The notes: generated by a model from the letters alone, not told the origin. Positions 36,512 through 46,060 are shown, numbered from the stretch's first letter. The stretch is DNA of 64,000 nt from Hyphomicrobiales bacterium (GCA_900472395.1 UCHV01000004.1:203560-267559); one strand, 5' to 3'. Numbers and translations: made by a program.

Positions 36512-37483
36512 TTACCGGGCACAGATCTCCTGCATGCGCTTCAGCGCTCCGATCTGCGCCTTGGTTTCCTCGTAGCCGCGCCGGATGGCTTCACCGGCGC
36601 GGTGAAATTCGGAAAGGCCGATATCGCTGAGGCGGGGATGCAAGGCCAGATCCGGCGGATCACCCGCCAGGCGCGCGCGCGAAATGCGTTCCTGGATGAT
36701 GTTGAAGGCCTGCACCATCGTGCCGGTCATGCTGATACGGCTGGCGGCGCGACCGCTGGCATCGTCCATGCGCTGACGCTGTTCGATTTCCTGGACGCTG
36801 GCATTGTGGCGCACCACGGCGGCGCGGCCAAAGATGTCGTAGTTGAGATTGACGCCGACCACGAGCGGCTGTTCGTAGGCGCGACAGACCGATGTCGGCA
36901 CCGGATTGACGAGCGCGCCATCAACCAGGGTGCGATTGTTACATTTGACCGGCTCGAAAATGCCGGGCAGGGCGTAGGAGGCACGCAGACCCGTGATCAG
37001 CGAGCCGCTGGCGATCCAGACTTCGTGCCCGCTCTGCAGTTCAGTGGCAACGGCGACGAATGGGCGGCTCAGGTCCTCGATCGCAATGCCTTCCATATGC
37101 TCCTGCATGCGCTTGGTCAGCCGCATGCCGCCGAACAGGCCGCCGCCGCCGATGGTCAGATCCAGCAGGCCGGCGATGCGGCGCATGGTCAAGGAGCGCG
37201 CGAAACTTTCGAGTTCGTCCAGCTTGCCGGCCAGATAACAGCCGCCGACCAGCGCGCCGATCGATGTGCCGGCGATCATTCCGACTTCGATGCCTTCCTC
37301 GTCGAGCGCACGCAAAACGCCGATATGCGCCCAGCCACGAGCCGCGCCGCCACCGAGGGCAAGCGCGATCTTGACTTTACGAGGTTGCTCGGGAGGTCTG
37401 GGCGGCGCATCGAGAACAGCTGCGCCTCCGGTATCGGATGCTGGTGCGGGGCGCGGTTCGTTTCTGTTCCAAGTCCAGTTCAT
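36512..37483 (-). CDS. Patatin-like phospholipase
   Basis: 323-residue protein. All patatin hallmarks are present: the oxyanion loop GGGAARG (44-50), the nucleophile Ser74 in GTSIG, and the catalytic Asp188 in VDGALVNP. It resembles the RssA/YchK/NTE-type bacterial lipases, which hydrolyse phospholipid acyl chains. The N-terminal 35 residues are Pro-rich and poorly conserved. The start at 37483 (MNWTWNRN) has GGAGGAG about 12 bases upstream; extension to 37516 is possible but weaker. Confidence 0.9.
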   Translation of the reverse strand: MNWTWNRNEPRPAPASDTGGAAVLDAPPRPPEQPRKVKIALALGGGAARGWAHIGVLRALDEEGIEVGMIAGTSIGALVGGCYLAGKLDELESFARSLTMRRIAGLLDLTIGGGGLFGGMRLTKRMQEHMEGIAIEDLSRPFVAVATELQSGHEVWIASGSLITGLRASYALPGIFEPVKCNNRTLVDGALVNPVPTSVCRAYEQPLVVGVNLNYDIFGRAAVVRHNASVQEIEQRQRMDDASGRAASRISMTGTMVQAFNIIQERISRARLAGDPPDLALHPRLSDIGLSEFHRAGEAIRRGYEETKAQIGALKRMQEICAR

Positions 37484-37607
37484 GTCTGCCGCGTCTCCTC
37501 CACGCCGGATCATCAACCCAGATAATCATTACGCTCCCGAATGGGTTTCGAAAGTATTGATCATCGGCAAATGTGACAGGAAACGGCACGGAAGGGAATT
37601 CCGTTCC

Positions 37608-38057
37608 TTAGCTCGCGTACACGGAATCGGGATCGAAGTGGCGCGTGTCGTCGGCAATCTCGACAACCGCCTTGCCGTCGCTTTCCTTTACCGTGCGGTA
37701 GAAGCAAGAGCGGCGGCCCGTATGGCAGCTGGCATCATGGCCGGCAACACGCACCTTCAGCCAGATGGCATCCTGATCGCAATCGGTGCGAAGTTCCTCG
37801 ACAGCCTGCAGATTGCCGGAGGTTTCGCCCTTCTTCCAGATTTTTTCCCGCGAACGGCTGTAATAATGGGCAATGCCGGTCTCGATCGTCAGCGCCAGCG
37901 CTTCGGCATTCATATGCGCGACCATCAGCAACTCGCCATCGCGTATGTCGGTGACGACGGCCGTGACGAGGCCATGGGCGTCGAAGCGAGGCGTGAAATC
38001 GCCGTCCGCTTCGAGGGCATGCTTGTCGGCGGACGGTGCGGCAAATGTCAGTGTCAT
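37608..38057 (-). CDS. hisI: Phosphoribosyl-AMP cyclohydrolase
   Basis: 149-residue enzyme of histidine synthesis (third step), opening the adenine ring of PR-AMP. The conserved zinc and Mg sites are visible: [18 protein letters not shown], the Asp cluster DCDQDAIWL and the Cys pair in [13 protein letters not shown]. The fused HisE pyrophosphatase domain of enterobacteria is absent, as usual in alphaproteobacteria. It follows folE by 23 bases and is probably co-transcribed. Confidence 0.95.
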   Translation of the reverse strand: MTLTFAAPSADKHALEADGDFTPRFDAHGLVTAVVTDIRDGELLMVAHMNAEALALTIETGIAHYYSRSREKIWKKGETSGNLQAVEELRTDCDQDAIWLKVRVAGHDASCHTGRRSCFYRTVKESDGKAVVEIADDTRHFDPDSVYAS

Positions 38058-38080
38058 GATATACCTGCGGATCGGCAGCT

Positions 38081-38692
38081 TCAGCTGCGGATGAGGGTCA
38101 GGAATCGTGCCTGTTCGGCGGCATTGTTTTCGAACTCGGCGGTAAACGTGGTCGTCAGCGTGGTCGAACCCTGCTTCTGCACACCGCGCATGGCCATGCA
38201 CAGATGCTCGGCATCGATCATGACTGCGACGCCACGCGGATCGAGCACATCCTGAATAGCATTGGCGATCTGCGCCGTCAGCGCTTCCTGCGTCTGCAGG
38301 CGGCGCCCGTAGATTTCCACGAGACGGGCAACCTTTGAGAGACCCAGTACGCGGCCCTTCGGCAGGTAAGCGACGTGCGCCTTGCCGATGATCGGCACCA
38401 TGTGATGCTCACAGTGCGAATAGAACGGAATGTCGCGCACCAGGACCATGTCCTTGTAGCCGGCAACCTCCTCGAATGTACGGCCAAGGATTTCCTCGGG
38501 CGATTTGTCATAGCCGGAAAACAGTTCTCGATATGCAGCGGCAACACGCTTGGGCGTATCGAGCAGGCCTTCGCGCGACGGGTCGTCGCCGGTCCAGCGC
38601 AGAAGTACGCGAACCGCGTCCTCGGCTTCCTGCTGGGTCGGGCGGGCATCGGCTTGGCCACCGGCCGGAAAGTTCTTCACAATGGCATCCAT
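38081..38692 (-). CDS. folE: GTP cyclohydrolase I
   Basis: 203-residue enzyme making dihydroneopterin triphosphate, the first step of folate synthesis. The zinc ligands are Cys94 and His97 in [10 protein letters not shown] and Cys165 in [25 protein letters not shown] and TPKRVAAAY are the other family signatures. All catalytic residues are present. The ATG at 38692 (MDAIVKNF) gives the standard length. hisI follows on the same strand. Confidence 0.96.
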   Translation of the reverse strand: MDAIVKNFPAGGQADARPTQQEAEDAVRVLLRWTGDDPSREGLLDTPKRVAAAYRELFSGYDKSPEEILGRTFEEVAGYKDMVLVRDIPFYSHCEHHMVPIIGKAHVAYLPKGRVLGLSKVARLVEIYGRRLQTQEALTAQIANAIQDVLDPRGVAVMIDAEHLCMAMRGVQKQGSTTLTTTFTAEFENNAAEQARFLTLIRS

Positions 38693-38987
38693 CTTTGGTC
38701 TCCTGATCCTGATGCGGTTCAAGGTCGCATCCGATCCTAGTGCATCGACGCGGCAGTCACGGCTGTCGAACGTCATTTTGCCGCTATCTGACGCCGCGCG
38801 GCCCATTTTACAAGACATTGCATTCCGATTTCGGCGCTGGCGGCGCTAAAACCTTGCGTCTTGATGTCAGCTTCCAGCGATAGCATATAGTGGCAACGCG
38901 GGCGGCGTGACAGATCACCGCCGAAGACGCAGTGTTCGACGAAGGCCGAATTCGGTCCGCAGGACGACGACCCGGAAACTGGTGACC

Positions 38988-39437
38988 ATGGACGACATCT
39001 ACAACAGCCGCATTCTCGAACTGGCCGGCAATATCGGGCTTTCCGGCGAGCTGGAGGATGCCGATGGCGTGTCTGAAAAACATTCGAAACTCTGCGGATC
39101 GAAGGTGAAGGTGTTTGTGAAGCTCACGGACGGCGTGGTCAGCGACTTTCGCCACAAGGTGCGGGCCTGCGCGCTGGGGCAAGCGTCTTCTGCCGCCATG
39201 GCGAAACACGTTCTTGGCGCCAGTGTGGAAGAGCTTCGACAGGCGCGGGCCGATATGCTGGCCATGCTGAAGGAGGATGGCGAGGGTCCCGTCGGTCGTT
39301 TCGAGGAGATGCGGGTGCTGAAACCCGTCAAGGATTACAAGGCCCGCCACGCCTCCACCATGCTGACCTTCGATGCCGTTGTCGATGCGATAGACCAGGC
39401 GCAGGCGAAGAATGACACCGCAGCAGTGACGGCCTGA
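38988..39437 (+). CDS. NifU/IscU-like iron-sulfur scaffold protein with a missing cysteine
   Basis: 149 residues aligning with the IscU/NifU N-terminal scaffold family. Two of the three cluster cysteines can be placed: one in SKLCGSKVKV and one in RACALGQASSA. The third, in the HCS motif of IscU, is replaced in KARHASTM by Ala. This form may be a scaffold that binds clusters with two Cys plus His, or a non-scaffold relative. The ATG at 38988 follows GGTGA; the longer frame from 38907 is Arg-rich and unlikely. yidD follows 3 bases after the stop. Confidence 0.85.
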   Translation: MDDIYNSRILELAGNIGLSGELEDADGVSEKHSKLCGSKVKVFVKLTDGVVSDFRHKVRACALGQASSAAMAKHVLGASVEELRQARADMLAMLKEDGEGPVGRFEEMRVLKPVKDYKARHASTMLTFDAVVDAIDQAQAKNDTAAVTA

Positions 39438-39440
39438 ACC

Positions 39441-39815
39441 ATGTGCGGCGCGTGCGGCCAGTGGCATGACGATGACGAACCCGAGAAGCGTCCGAAAGCG
39501 GTTGGCCGCAACTGGAGCGGTCCATTTCGCAAGACGCCCGGCCGCCTCATCGGCATGGGTTTCATCCGCCTTTATCAGCTGACGCTCTCCGGTTTCATCG
39601 GCAACGGTTGCCGCCATATCCCCACCTGTTCCGAATACGGGTATGAAGCCTTCGCGCGGCACGGTTTCTGGTCTGGATTCTGGTTGACCCTGTTCCGGGT
39701 CGGCCGTTGCGGCCCCGGCGGCACGTCAGGCCTCGATCAGGTTCCCGAAACACTCGGCGACGGCTATCGACGCCTTTTGCCATGGGCTTTCTGGCAATAC
39801 GGCAAAAAGGCCTGA
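39441..39815 (+). CDS. yidD: Membrane protein insertion efficiency factor YidD
   Basis: 124 residues containing the YidD core (IRLYQLTLSGFIGNGCRHIPTCSEYGYEAFARHG, then RVGRCGPGG), with the three conserved Cys. YidD assists YidC in inserting inner-membrane proteins. The first 30 residues, opening CGACG and followed by an acidic/basic stretch, are an extension absent from E. coli YidD. It starts 3 bases after the NifU-like gene and is surely co-transcribed. Confidence 0.92.
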   Translation: MCGACGQWHDDDEPEKRPKAVGRNWSGPFRKTPGRLIGMGFIRLYQLTLSGFIGNGCRHIPTCSEYGYEAFARHGFWSGFWLTLFRVGRCGPGGTSGLDQVPETLGDGYRRLLPWAFWQYGKKA

Positions 39816-39861
39816 AACCTTTACTCCGCAGCCTTTTTTGACTATGACGCCGGCGTCCAAT

Positions 39862-39883
39862 GCTGCTCAGGCAGCCCTTTTTT
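39862..39883 (+). terminator. Hairpin plus T-run between yidD and thrS
   Basis: A 5-bp GCTGC/GCAGC stem with loop TCAG followed two bases later by six T lies 44 bases before the thrS ATG. It may end the yidD transcript, or act as a leader terminator for thrS. A second copy of its right half (GCAGCC followed by six T and GAC) lies at 39828-39842. Confidence 0.5.
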
Positions 39884-39926
39884 GACCACCCGCATTCGTT
39901 GGCGGGACTGGCTAGGAGAATTCAAC

Positions 39927-41951
39927 ATGTCCGTTTCCCTTACATTTCCCGATGGTTCCGTTCGCGCCTATGACGCGGGCACGACCGGCTTTGCCGTCGC
40001 CGAATCCATCTCCAAGTCGCTGGCCAAGAAGGCCGTGGCAATCACGCTCGACGGCGAGCTGCGCGATCTCTCCGATCCCGTCATCGACGGTAAGATCGAG
40101 ATCGTCACCCGCACCGATCCGCGCGCGCTGGAACTGATCCGTCACGATGCCGCCCACGTCATGGCCGAGGCCGTGCAGGATCTTTGGCCCGGCACGCAGG
40201 TGACCATCGGTCCGGTCATCGAAAACGGCTTTTATTACGACTTCAAGCGCATCCATCCGGACAGCAAGGAAGACTGGCCCTTCACGCCTGACGATCTGCC
40301 GAAGATCGAAAAGAAGATGAAGGAGATCATCCAGAAGAACGCTGCCTTCACCAAGGAAATCTGGAGCCGCGAGAAAGCCAAGCAGGTATTTGCCGACAAG
40401 GGCGAGACCTACAAGGTCGAGCTGGTCGACATGATCCCGGAAGGTCAGGACCTTAAGATCTATAATCAGGGCGGCTGGTTCGACCTCTGCCGTGGTCCGC
40501 ACATGGCCTCGACGGGCCAGATCGGCACCGCCTTCAAGCTGATGAAGGTTGCCGGCGCCTATTGGCGTGGCGATTCGACGAAGCCGATGCTGACCCGCAT
40601 CTACGGCACGGCATGGGCGAGCCAGGAAGAACTCGACCAGTACCTGCACATCCTGGCCGAAGCCGAAAAGCGCGATCACCGCAAGCTCGGCCGCGAAATG
40701 GATCTGTTCCATTTTCAGGAAGAAGGTCCGGGCGTGGTGTTCTGGCATGGCAAGGGCTGGCGCATGTTCCAGACCCTGACCTCCTACATGCGCCGCCGTC
40801 TGGCCGGCACGTATGAAGAGGTCAACGCGCCGCAGGTTCTGGATAGCTCGCTCTGGGAAACCTCCGGTCACTGGGGCTGGTATCAGGAGAACATGTTCGC
40901 CGTGAAATCGGCCTACGCGTTCACGCATCCCGAAGACGAGGAAGCAGACAACCGCGTTTTCGCACTGAAGCCGATGAACTGCCCGGGTCACGTGCAGATC
41001 TTCAAGCATGGCCTGAAGTCCTATCGCGAACTGCCGATCCGTCTTGCTGAATTCGGCAACGTGCATCGCTACGAAGCGTCTGGCGCTTTGCACGGCCTGA
41101 TGCGCGTGCGCGGTTTCACGCAGGACGATGCCCACGTGTTCTGCACCGACGAACAATTGGCGGCTGAATGCCTGCGCATCAACGAGCTGATTCTGTCGGT
41201 CTACGAGGATTTCGGCTTCCAGGAAGTCGTCGTAAAACTGTCCACGCGTCCTGAAAAGCGCGTCGGCACCGATGATCTCTGGGATCGCGCCGAAAGCGTC
41301 ATGACCGATGTGCTGAAGACGATCGAAGATCAGTCGGAAGGCCGTATCAAGACAGGCATCCTGCCGGGCGAGGGCGCATTTTACGGTCCGAAGTTCGAAT
41401 ATACGCTGAAGGATGCCATCGGCCGTGAATGGCAGTGCGGCACGACGCAGGTCGACTTCAACCTGCCGGAACGTTTTGGCGCGTTCTATATCGACCAGAA
41501 CTCGGAAAAGACCCAGCCGGTCATGATCCACCGCGCCATCTGCGGCTCGATGGAACGTTTCCTCGGCATCCTGATCGAAAACTTCGCCGGCCATATGCCG
41601 CTGTGGTTCGCGCCGACGCAGGTCGTTGTTGCAACGATCACTTCGGATGCGGACGATTACGGCCGTGAAGTTGCCGAAGCGCTGCGCGATGCCGGCCTTC
41701 AGGTCGAGACCGACTTCCGCAATGAGAAGATCAACTACAAGGTCCGCGAGCACTCGGTCACCAAGGTGCCGGTGATCATCGTCTGCGGTCGCCAGGAAGC
41801 CGAAAACCGGTCGGTCAACATCCGCCGTCTCGGCTCGCAGGCGCAGACGCCGATGTCGCTGGAAGAGGCGATTGCCTCGCTGACGGAGGAAGCAACACCG
41901 CCGGATGTCAAGCGCAAGCTCGCTGCCCGCAAGGCCAAGCTTTCAGCCTGA
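39927..41951 (+). CDS. thrS: Threonyl-tRNA synthetase
   Basis: 674-residue class II synthetase. Order: TGS domain (1-65), N-terminal editing domain with [11 protein letters not shown] (about 72-80) and the CRGPHMAS editing site (about 190), class II core with motif 2 [21 protein letters not shown], the zinc Cys in [10 protein letters not shown], motif 3 [15 protein letters not shown], and the C-terminal anticodon-binding domain (about 555-660). The ATG at 39927 has AGGAG 9 bases upstream; the frame could extend to 39882 but would read through the hairpin region. Confidence 0.98.
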   Translation: MSVSLTFPDGSVRAYDAGTTGFAVAESISKSLAKKAVAITLDGELRDLSDPVIDGKIEIVTRTDPRALELIRHDAAHVMAEAVQDLWPGTQVTIGPVIENGFYYDFKRIHPDSKEDWPFTPDDLPKIEKKMKEIIQKNAAFTKEIWSREKAKQVFADKGETYKVELVDMIPEGQDLKIYNQGGWFDLCRGPHMASTGQIGTAFKLMKVAGAYWRGDSTKPMLTRIYGTAWASQEELDQYLHILAEAEKRDHRKLGREMDLFHFQEEGPGVVFWHGKGWRMFQTLTSYMRRRLAGTYEEVNAPQVLDSSLWETSGHWGWYQENMFAVKSAYAFTHPEDEEADNRVFALKPMNCPGHVQIFKHGLKSYRELPIRLAEFGNVHRYEASGALHGLMRVRGFTQDDAHVFCTDEQLAAECLRINELILSVYEDFGFQEVVVKLSTRPEKRVGTDDLWDRAESVMTDVLKTIEDQSEGRIKTGILPGEGAFYGPKFEYTLKDAIGREWQCGTTQVDFNLPERFGAFYIDQNSEKTQPVMIHRAICGSMERFLGILIENFAGHMPLWFAPTQVVVATITSDADDYGREVAEALRDAGLQVETDFRNEKINYKVREHSVTKVPVIIVCGRQEAENRSVNIRRLGSQAQTPMSLEEAIASLTEEATPPDVKRKLAARKAKLSA

Positions 41952-41960
41952 CCTGATAAC

Positions 41961-41997
41961 AAACGGCGCCTGCGGAGAAAACCACAGGCGCCGTTTT
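41961..41997 (+). terminator. Intrinsic terminator after thrS
   Basis: A perfect 12-bp stem (AAACGGCGCCTG and its complement) with a 12-base loop and TTTT at the end, starting 9 bases after the thrS stop. It can also fold on the minus strand. Confidence 0.88.
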
Positions 41998-42062
41998 CAA
42001 TTCGTCCTGGAACTGCAATGATGGCGCCCGAAAATGCCTGATGGTCCTCTGGAGGCCGAACG

Positions 42063-42938
42063 TTGCAGTTCAAGGAACTTTCATACGCGAACGAGCGCGA
42101 TACCCGGCTGAAACGCTGGATCATCCGCTCGATAGAAGGCATGTCCGGGCGCAATCGTTATGCCCGCCTGTACGACATCTGGCGCAGCGACATCGTCGGC
42201 AAGAGCGACCGTGTTTTCGGCAAGATGCTGGATCTCATCGATGTCGGCATGGATGTGGCGGGTGAATGGCCACCGCGCGACCTGCCGGATGGGCCGTTGG
42301 TCATCGTCGCCAATCATCCTTTCGGCATAGGAGACGGCATTGCCAGCCTGGCGCTTGCCGAACAGCTTGGCCGACCATTCCGGGTGATGATCAACAACGA
42401 GCTTCTGAAAGTGCCGGAAATGGCGCCTTATTCTCTGCCGGTTTCCTTCGAGGAAACCAGGGAAGCGCTGACGCAGAACATGGCTATGCGTCACGAGGCG
42501 CTGAAGCTGCTGAAAGAAGGCGTCACCATCATCATTTTTCCGGCTGGCGGCGTGGCCACGGCGCGCCGCGGTTTCGGGCGGGCGGAAGATCTGCCGTGGA
42601 AGATGTTTCCGGCGAAACTCATTCAGTCAGCCAAGGCGAATGTGCTGCCGATCTATTTCGAGGGGCAGAACGGTCCGCTTTTCCACTTCGCCAGCAGGAT
42701 TTCGCTGACCCTGCGCCTGTCCCTGCTGATCCGCGAGTTCAAGCGCCTGTCGGGCACGAGCATTCGCGCACGTGTCGGCCCGGTCATTCCTTATCGAGAC
42801 CTGGCCGCGACCTCTGATCGCAAACTGCTTCTGATGAGGCTTTACGAAGCGGTCTTCATCATGCGTCCGCAGACGCGGCGCCAGACACGCAAGGCGGCGA
42901 CCCGCAGCAATGCGGCAGGAATGGATGCCGGCAGGTGA
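42063..42938 (+). CDS. PlsC-like lysophospholipid acyltransferase family protein
   Basis: 291 residues with a 1-acylglycerol-phosphate/haemolysin-type acyltransferase domain (about 75-265). The histidine motif reads NHPFGIGDG (His and Asp five apart, as in the COG3176-like acyltransferases, rather than H-x4-D), and the glycerolipid motif reads FPAGGVAT. It probably acylates an amino- or lyso-lipid at the inner membrane face; the acyl acceptor is unknown. The start is TTG with GGAGG 7 bases upstream, and no ATG fits the homology. Confidence 0.82.
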   Translation: MQFKELSYANERDTRLKRWIIRSIEGMSGRNRYARLYDIWRSDIVGKSDRVFGKMLDLIDVGMDVAGEWPPRDLPDGPLVIVANHPFGIGDGIASLALAEQLGRPFRVMINNELLKVPEMAPYSLPVSFEETREALTQNMAMRHEALKLLKEGVTIIIFPAGGVATARRGFGRAEDLPWKMFPAKLIQSAKANVLPIYFEGQNGPLFHFASRISLTLRLSLLIREFKRLSGTSIRARVGPVIPYRDLAATSDRKLLLMRLYEAVFIMRPQTRRQTRKAATRSNAAGMDAGR

Positions 42939-42950
42939 TGGGCGACCGGC

Positions 42951-43925
42951 TTATTCCATGTCCGCGTTGGCGGTCTGGGCGTGTTCCGAAAGAAGCACGT
43001 CGACATCGGCATTCTGACCCGATTTCACCGTGAATTCGCGCTGGTAAATCTTGTCCTTGTTGCGGGCGACGGCAAGGTAGTCGCCCTCGGACAGAACCAT
43101 GGTGGAGAAGGCACTGACGCTTTCGTTGACGATATCGCCCGCCGCCGTCAATACCGACCATGCCGTATCGGCAATTGCTTCGCCGCCGGGCTGCGAAACC
43201 AGCTTGAGCGTGATCTGCGCGGCGCGATGCTGCAGGGTCGCAGATGTCAGCTGCCCTGCCTCGACCTGGATATCCGCACGGGCGACCGCGTTGACGCCGC
43301 CATATTCCGAAACCACATGGTAGGTGCCGGCGTTGAGCCGCACGATGCTGTTCGGCTTGACGTCGGCAATCACGAGGCCGCGTTCACCGTCCTCCCGGGT
43401 TTCCGACGAATAGACCGAAAAGCTCAATTGGCTCGGCGGGATGCGCACTTCCGATCCGGTCACTGCGTTGAGAACGAAACCGCCGGCATCGAGAACAACC
43501 GTCTGCTTGCTGACCTGTCCGCTCTCTGGAACGTTCAGCTTGCGTGTCACACCGGCACGGCCGAAGGCGACATTGACGAAATAGTCGCCGGGAGCGAGTT
43601 GGAAGTCGGCGGTGCCGCCATCGGAACTGGCAAGCAACGGCAACTTGCCGTCTGCGCCCGGAATCGGGCCGAAAACCCGCCAGGCGAGGCCGTCCTTCAT
43701 CGCCTCGCCGTCCTTGGTAAGTCTCGCTTCGAAGGCGACATTGCGGGCAACCGAACCGGCAGAAGCGCCTGTTGTCGCAGAAAACGCGTTCAGCTTCGGC
43801 ATTTTCGCCGAACCGCCGAGTTGTTTGAAGTTCTGAAAGGCATCCTGGGCAAAAGACGGCTTTGCCGGCGCAATCGCCAGGGCGACGCCGATCATCACAT
43901 ATGCGGCAATGGAAGTTCTGTTCAT
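42951..43925 (-). CDS. Secreted beta-rich hypothetical protein
   Basis: 324 residues with a signal peptide ending about PSFAQ (residue 27). The mature part is a series of repeated beta-sandwich-like modules, each with a pattern such as GDYFVNVAFGRAGVTRKLNV, GTYHVVSEYGG and GDYLAVARNKDKIYQREFTV, typical of carboxypeptidase-regulatory-like/PEGA-type strands. No catalytic motif. It is probably a periplasmic or surface structural protein. It converges with the acyltransferase gene. Confidence 0.75.
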   Translation of the reverse strand: MNRTSIAAYVMIGVALAIAPAKPSFAQDAFQNFKQLGGSAKMPKLNAFSATTGASAGSVARNVAFEARLTKDGEAMKDGLAWRVFGPIPGADGKLPLLASSDGGTADFQLAPGDYFVNVAFGRAGVTRKLNVPESGQVSKQTVVLDAGGFVLNAVTGSEVRIPPSQLSFSVYSSETREDGERGLVIADVKPNSIVRLNAGTYHVVSEYGGVNAVARADIQVEAGQLTSATLQHRAAQITLKLVSQPGGEAIADTAWSVLTAAGDIVNESVSAFSTMVLSEGDYLAVARNKDKIYQREFTVKSGQNADVDVLLSEHAQTANADME

Positions 43926-44060
43926 TTCGCCCGGATTGACTCTTGATGTTGCAGACTTCACTTGAAAACCAACGCCAAGGCAAATTCAAGGCCTCAGTCA
44001 AAAACGGGCCGATATGCCGGAGGCGTTCGTCATCGAACTGTCAAACATGCGAGTGTGACC

Positions 44061-44636
44061 ATGGGCAATGATATCAAGCTGATCGACTACCTGCGCCAAC
44101 GCCATTCAACTCCGGTGGCGCAATACAAAGAGCCCGGTCCCTCGCAGGACGAACTGACGGAAATCCTGCGTTTTGCCTCGCGCGTACCGGATCACGGCAA
44201 GATCGCGCCCTGGCGCTTCATCGTTTATCGCGGTGATTCGCGGGTGAAGCTCGGTGAGGAGTTTCTGCGGCTTTCGCTGGAAAAGACCCCTGATATGACC
44301 GAGGCGGCGCAACAGGCGGAACTTGCGCGCTTCACCCGCGCGCCTCTCGTCGTTGCGGTCGTCAGCACGGCTGGCGAACATGCAAAAATTCCGGAATGGG
44401 AGCAGGTGCTGTCGGCCGGTGCATTGTGCCTCAACATGGTCATGGCTTGCGAGGCGCACGGTTACGTCGCCAACTGGCGCACCGAATGGATCACCTATGA
44501 CGAGCGTGTGCAGGCTGCTCTCGGCATCAAGCCGGGTGAGAAGGCTGCCGGCTTCATCCACATCGGCTCCAGCGATTTCGCAACGCCGGATCGCCCCCGT
44601 CCGGAACTCGCCGACATCGTGACCTGGGCGGAATAG
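44061..44636 (+). CDS. Nitroreductase family flavoprotein
   Basis: 191 residues matching FMN-dependent nitroreductases of the RutE/YdjA type: RHSTP near the N-terminus (FMN phosphate), [14 protein letters not shown], and [24 protein letters not shown]. Such enzymes use NAD(P)H and FMN to reduce nitro or enoate groups. The GTGACC before the ATG is a weak ribosome site. The next gene, a flavin reductase, starts 2 bases after the stop, so the two are co-transcribed and may share flavin or a pathway. Confidence 0.9.
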   Translation: MGNDIKLIDYLRQRHSTPVAQYKEPGPSQDELTEILRFASRVPDHGKIAPWRFIVYRGDSRVKLGEEFLRLSLEKTPDMTEAAQQAELARFTRAPLVVAVVSTAGEHAKIPEWEQVLSAGALCLNMVMACEAHGYVANWRTEWITYDERVQAALGIKPGEKAAGFIHIGSSDFATPDRPRPELADIVTWAE

Positions 44637-44638
44637 GC

Positions 44639-45253
44639 ATGTTCTACACGACAGACGATAATCGACATGGATTGGCGCACGATCCGTTCAAGGCGATCGT
44701 GTCGCCACGTCCGATAGGCTGGATCGGCACGAAAGGGCGGGATGGGTCGCTCAACCTGTCGCCCTATTCGTTCTTCAATGCGGTCTGCGACAATCCCAAG
44801 CTTGTCATGTTTGCGTCCAGCGGTCCGAAGGACAGCCTGCGCAATGTCCGTGAGACTGGCGTCTTTACCGCCAGCCTCGCCAGCAGACATCTGGCTGAGC
44901 AGATGAATGCCTCGTCTATTTCCGTGGAATATGGTGTCGATGAATTCGCCATTGCCGGCCTGACGGCCATGGCGGGCACGGTGGTCGATGCGCCTTTCGT
45001 CGCCGAGGCCTATGCGGCACTGGAGTGCCGGGTGACCGATATCGTCGAGCCGAAAACGATCGATGGCGGCAAGGCTGAGGCGATAGTCGTCTTCGGTCAG
45101 GTTGTCGGCATCCACCTGAGCGAGGATATCCTTCGCGAGGGCAGGGTGGATATGGGCATCGCCCGTCCGCTCGCACGGATGGGCTACCGGGACTATGCCG
45201 ATGGCGGCGCCGACGTTTTCGAAATGACGCGGCCTGCGACACCGCAGCGCTGA
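44639..45253 (+). CDS. Flavin reductase-like domain protein
   Basis: 204-residue split-barrel FMN-binding protein of the flavin reductase family: SPRPIGWIGTKG (FMN-contact strand), SLNLSPYSFFNAVCDNPKLVMF and the RETGVFTASLASRHLAEQMN segment are diagnostic. It may supply reduced FMN or act as an FMN-containing oxidoreductase. It begins 2 bases after the nitroreductase stop and converges with the CitE-like gene. Confidence 0.92.
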   Translation: MFYTTDDNRHGLAHDPFKAIVSPRPIGWIGTKGRDGSLNLSPYSFFNAVCDNPKLVMFASSGPKDSLRNVRETGVFTASLASRHLAEQMNASSISVEYGVDEFAIAGLTAMAGTVVDAPFVAEAYAALECRVTDIVEPKTIDGGKAEAIVVFGQVVGIHLSEDILREGRVDMGIARPLARMGYRDYADGGADVFEMTRPATPQR

Positions 45254-45257
45254 ACGA

Positions 45258-45911
45258 TCAGTCGGTAAATATGGATCGGATGACCGGCAGCTGCGAAGGC
45301 AGGTCGGTCATCTTTGCGACAAAACCTTCGCCTCGAGCGTGATGGCAGGAATGCTTGAAGCTTCCCGTCTCGCCGTCAGGTTCCGCCGTATCTATTGCCG
45401 CAACCTTTGCGGCGGCCGCCGCCAGCACTATTGTTGCTCGGGTTCTTGCAAGAACACCGCTTCCCAAGCCATGCTTCAAGCCGAGCGCGCTTGCCAGAGC
45501 TTTGGAATCCCAAGTCAGGGCGATCAGCCGCGTGCTCTTGTCGGTAAAGCTGGCTGCTGAGAGCAGCCCGCGTGGATTGTCGCCGATCATGGCGATGATC
45601 TTCGTCGTCCCAGAAGAGATGCCCGCCCTGGCCTCGGATAGCTGGAGCAGGACATCGAGGTGCTGGACGTCGGCACCGCTGCGCGCACCGGACAAAATGA
45701 CGGTCGTCGCGCCGCTGGCGATGCACGCGTCGACAAGCGATGGCGTCGCAGGCGAATCGACCGCCGGCAACACCGCCGAAATCCCCTGCCGGGCCATCGT
45801 AAATCGCTGGAGGTCGTCGAGCGCTGCAGCGTTTTCGGCGCTTCGGAAATCTATTGCGACCATGTCTGCATCCGACATGGCGACATTGTCGGGCGCAGTA
45901 TCGGCTGGCAC
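45258..45911 (-). CDS. Degenerate CitE-like (HpcH/HpaI aldolase family) protein, start uncertain
   Basis: 217 residues from the first GTG. It aligns weakly along the citrate-lyase beta / malyl-CoA lyase family: ADMVAIDFRSAEN matches ADAVILDLEDSV, and KIIAMIGDNPRGL and LPSQLPVIRSIF match AMIETPRAL and HPDQIPIINEVF. The metal-binding Glu of AMIETPR is lost, and IHP reads DLP, so lyase activity is doubtful. The family start (SLLFVPxD) corresponds to SWLIVPAD, which lies partly upstream of the GTG; translating upstream gives LLPKSWLIVPAD with only a CTG at 45944, which has GGAG 7 bases before it. The true start may therefore be CTG. Confidence 0.65.
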   Translation of the reverse strand: MPADTAPDNVAMSDADMVAIDFRSAENAAALDDLQRFTMARQGISAVLPAVDSPATPSLVDACIASGATTVILSGARSGADVQHLDVLLQLSEARAGISSGTTKIIAMIGDNPRGLLSAASFTDKSTRLIALTWDSKALASALGLKHGLGSGVLARTRATIVLAAAAAKVAAIDTAEPDGETGSFKHSCHHARGEGFVAKMTDLPSQLPVIRSIFTD

Positions 45912-46060
45912 GATCAGCCAGGATTTGGGCAGTAAAGCGAACAGAAATACTCTCCGGACGTGGTTAAATCTTATGGTGAACCAATCTTAAACGATTTCGC
46001 CGTAGCGTGCATTCCATCGGGTGAATGCGGCTAACGCTCCTTTTGTATTGGGGTTTCGGG

